15,963 bases of DNA. Source: Gammaproteobacteria bacterium (GTDB lineage Bacteria > Pseudomonadota > Gammaproteobacteria > Pseudomonadales > Azotimanducaceae). The stretch spans positions 1 through 15,963 of the forward strand of contig JAUIKX010000034.1 in assembly GCA_030430515.1 (NCBI GenBank). The letters run 5' to 3'. The position numbers were made by a program, and so were the translations under genes. Under the pieces are notes generated by a model that had not been told where the DNA came from, ran no database searches, and was given only the letters and a program-made list of their open reading frames with translations. Position 1 is the first letter of the stretch. Each line of letters begins with the position of its first letter. Shown here piece after piece: positions 14,197 to 15,963 of the stretch.

Positions 14197-15963
14197 CCGC
14201 GCCGCCCTTTGCGCCCTGTCCTGCCGCCTTTTTTGCCACCCGCAATTTCCAGATCGATGCGCCCCAGTGGCGGCCGAACCTCACGGACACGGACCTTGAG
14301 CGTATCACCCAGCCGAAACACCCGCCCGGAACGTTCACCAACCAGCGACAGGTTCTGCGGCTGAAAGCGGAAGTACTCTTCGCCAAGCTCCGAAATATGC
14401 ACGAGCCCCTGCACGAAGAAACCGGTCAGCTCGACAAACAGGCCAAACTCGGTGACGCCGGCAACCTTTCCCTCGAAGGTCTCGCCAATCCGGTCAGCGA
14501 TGAAGTCACACTTGAGCCACCCCTGAACCGCCCACTCCGCCTGCTCTGCTCGCCGTTCGGTATAGGAGATGTGGGAGCCGATCTCCTCCAGCGCGTCGAG
14601 TTTGTATGGCGCCCGCTTGCTCTTGAGCGCGGCTTTGATCGCCCGGTGCACCACGAGATCCGCATATCTTCGAATGGGCGAAGTAAAGTGCATGTAGCTC
14701 GCCAGCGCCAGACCAAAGTGACCCACATGGCCGGGTTGGTACACCGCCTGCTGCATGGAGCGCAGCACCAGCATCTGAAACACCCAGGCATCCGGCCGCC
14801 CCGCCACCTGTTCCAGCGCGGCTTGAACCGATTTCGGGTCGAAACCTCCCTCGAAGCGCACCCCGGCCATGGCAAACGCCGTTTTCAGCTCCTGCTGTTT
14901 CAGCGCTTCAGGCCCCGAGTGCACACGGTAGAGCGCCGGCAGTTCCGACTCCTGCAGATACTCCGCCGCACAGACATTGGCGCTGATCATCGCCTCTTCA
15001 ATGAGCCGATGGGCATCGTTGCGGACGACCGGAACGATCTCGGCGACCCGACCTTTTTCCAGCACGAGTTCGGCTTCATGCGCTTCAAAGTCGAGCGCGC
15101 CACGTGCCTCTCGAGCCTCGCTGAGCGCCAGATAGCAGCCATGAAGTGCTTTCAGCGACCTGGTGACTTCCGCCTCCACCTTCAGCGGCTCACCCGCCAG
15201 AAACGCACCCACCTGCGTGTAGGTAAGACGCTGCCACGACTGAATCAGCGCTTCATAAAACTCGAAACGGGTCACCCGCCCCGATGCACTCACGCGCATG
15301 TCGCAGACCATGGCCAGCCGTGGCACGTGCGGCTTGAGAGAACACAGCTCGTTGGATATGGCTTCAGGCAGCATGGGCACCACCGTTTCCGGCAGATAGA
15401 CCGAATTACCGCGGAGTGCGGCCTGCTCATCCAGCGCCCCGCCTTTCTTCACGTAGTGCGCAACATCGGCAATCGCCACCACCAGACGCCAGCCGCGCCC
15501 TTTACGCTCGGCAAACACCGCATCGTCGAAATCTTTAGCGGTCTCGCCGTCGATGGTCACCAGCGGCAGGTCCTTGAGGTCAACGCGGCCCTTGGGCGTG
15601 CGCGAGGATACTTTGCCCGGCAACGCCTTCACCGCCTCCAGCACCCCGGACGGCCAGGTGCGCGGTATATGCTGGGCGGCCAGCTGCGTCTCCACGGCGC
15701 GTTCGAGCACGGTTTCGCCATCCAGAACACTCAATACACGACCGGTAAGACCGCGACGCTCCTCGCCGACGACCTCGACCCGCACAATGTCGCCGTGGCG
15801 ACCCACATCGGGCACCTCCAGCAGGCTCACGCGGCCACGATAGTCTGAGCCGAGCGCTTCAACATACGGATATCGCCCCAACCAGTTGAGCTCACCGACC
15901 ACGATGCGATCTGACTGGCTGAGCACATCCGTGACCTGGGCGCGTCCCTGATGGACGCGGGCG
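14193..15963 (-). CDS. rnr: Ribonuclease R, 5' part cut by the window edge
   Basis: RNase R is a processive 3'-5' exoribonuclease that digests structured RNA and helps rRNA and tmRNA quality control. About 589 residues are readable up to the right edge, where the frame is still open (…ARVHQGRAQVTDVLSQSDRI upstream of an internal GTG at 15926), so the N-terminal domain and start are missing; E. coli RNase R has 813 residues. Visible parts are the end of the cold-shock domains, the RNB domain with the metal-binding Asp cluster DGETAKDFDDAV (bases about 15520-15551), NDAHRLIEE, SYMHFTSPIRRYADL, and a C-terminal S1 domain (FEGKVAGVTEFGLFVEL, GLVHISEL). The tail after S1 is a short basic stretch, KKGGRTGRKGRRG, shorter than the Lys-rich tail of E. 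coli. The stop overlaps the rlmB ATG. Confidence 0.96.
   Translation of the reverse strand, partial: ARVHQGRAQVTDVLSQSDRIVVGELNWLGRYPYVEALGSDYRGRVSLLEVPDVGRHGDIVRVEVVGEERRGLTGRVLSVLDGETVLERAVETQLAAQHIPRTWPSGVLEAVKALPGKVSSRTPKGRVDLKDLPLVTIDGETAKDFDDAVFAERKGRGWRLVVAIADVAHYVKKGGALDEQAALRGNSVYLPETVVPMLPEAISNELCSLKPHVPRLAMVCDMRVSASGRVTRFEFYEALIQSWQRLTYTQVGAFLAGEPLKVEAEVTRSLKALHGCYLALSEAREARGALDFEAHEAELVLEKGRVAEIVPVVRNDAHRLIEEAMISANVCAAEYLQESELPALYRVHSGPEALKQQELKTAFAMAGVRFEGGFDPKSVQAALEQVAGRPDAWVFQMLVLRSMQQAVYQPGHVGHFGLALASYMHFTSPIRRYADLVVHRAIKAALKSKRAPYKLDALEEIGSHISYTERRAEQAEWAVQGWLKCDFIADRIGETFEGKVAGVTEFGLFVELTGFFVQGLVHISELGEEYFRFQPQNLSLVGERSGRVFRLGDTLKVRVREVRPPLGRIDLEIAGGKKGGRTGRKGRRG

Noticed and set aside
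14115..15848. A 577-codon open frame on the plus strand antisense to rnr
   Set aside because: It mirrors rnr codon for codon, as expected in GC-rich DNA. The translation is rich in Arg/His/Gln with no recognisable domain, while rnr on the other strand is complete in its motifs.

Overview
The window looks like the chromosome of a free-living gammaproteobacterium. It is GC-rich (roughly 60% by eye) and densely coded. The housekeeping proteins (GlyA, NrdR, EttA, S6/S18/L9, DnaB, RadA, RlmB, RNase R) resemble those of E. coli and Pseudomonas, and the gene orders glyA-nrdR-ribD, rnr-rlmB and rpsF-rpsR-rplI-dnaB are classic for the class. The order or genus cannot be fixed from the sequence. A PQQ-dependent quinohemoprotein alcohol dehydrogenase together with a deazaflavin (F420)-type reductase would fit an aerobic aquatic or soil lineage, but that is inference. 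No tRNA, rRNA, CRISPR array, IS element, prophage or att site was seen, and no gene-free stretch exceeds 300 bases.

Left block, 1-4116. A tight minus-strand operon glyA > nrdR > ribD (3-nt gap, then an ATGA overlap) covers one-carbon metabolism, control of ribonucleotide reductase, and riboflavin synthesis. ribD runs off the left edge. Diverging from glyA, ettA (an ABC-F translation factor) starts a plus-strand series.

Middle accessory block, 4122-8978. Directly behind ettA come a short-chain dehydrogenase and a small Ddn-like nitroreductase-fold protein. An alpha/beta hydrolase on the minus strand overlaps the Ddn-like gene tail to tail by 39 nt. Divergent from the hydrolase lies a secreted PQQ/heme c alcohol dehydrogenase, coupled by TGATG to a DUF1801 gene. 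A secreted stand-alone double-psi beta-barrel (RlpA-like) protein closes this block on the minus strand. The likely theme is redox and alcohol metabolism, but no pathway can be assembled from the window alone.

Right block, 9057-15963, mostly minus strand. In transcription order: rnr (cut by the right edge) and rlmB, coupled by ATGA; then a small DUF3820 gene on the opposite strand; then rpsF-rpsR-rplI with a recognisable sigma70-type promoter, a structured leader and a strong intrinsic terminator; then dnaB-radA coupled by TGATG. A perfect consensus DnaA box lies between the rplI terminator and dnaB.

No wholly new system is evident. The best second looks are the DnaA box upstream of dnaB, the candidate S6:S18 leader hairpin, the DUF3820 gene splitting the rnr-rlmB/rpsF cluster, the dnaB-radA coupling, and the SDR/Ddn-like pair, which raises the question of F420 in this organism.
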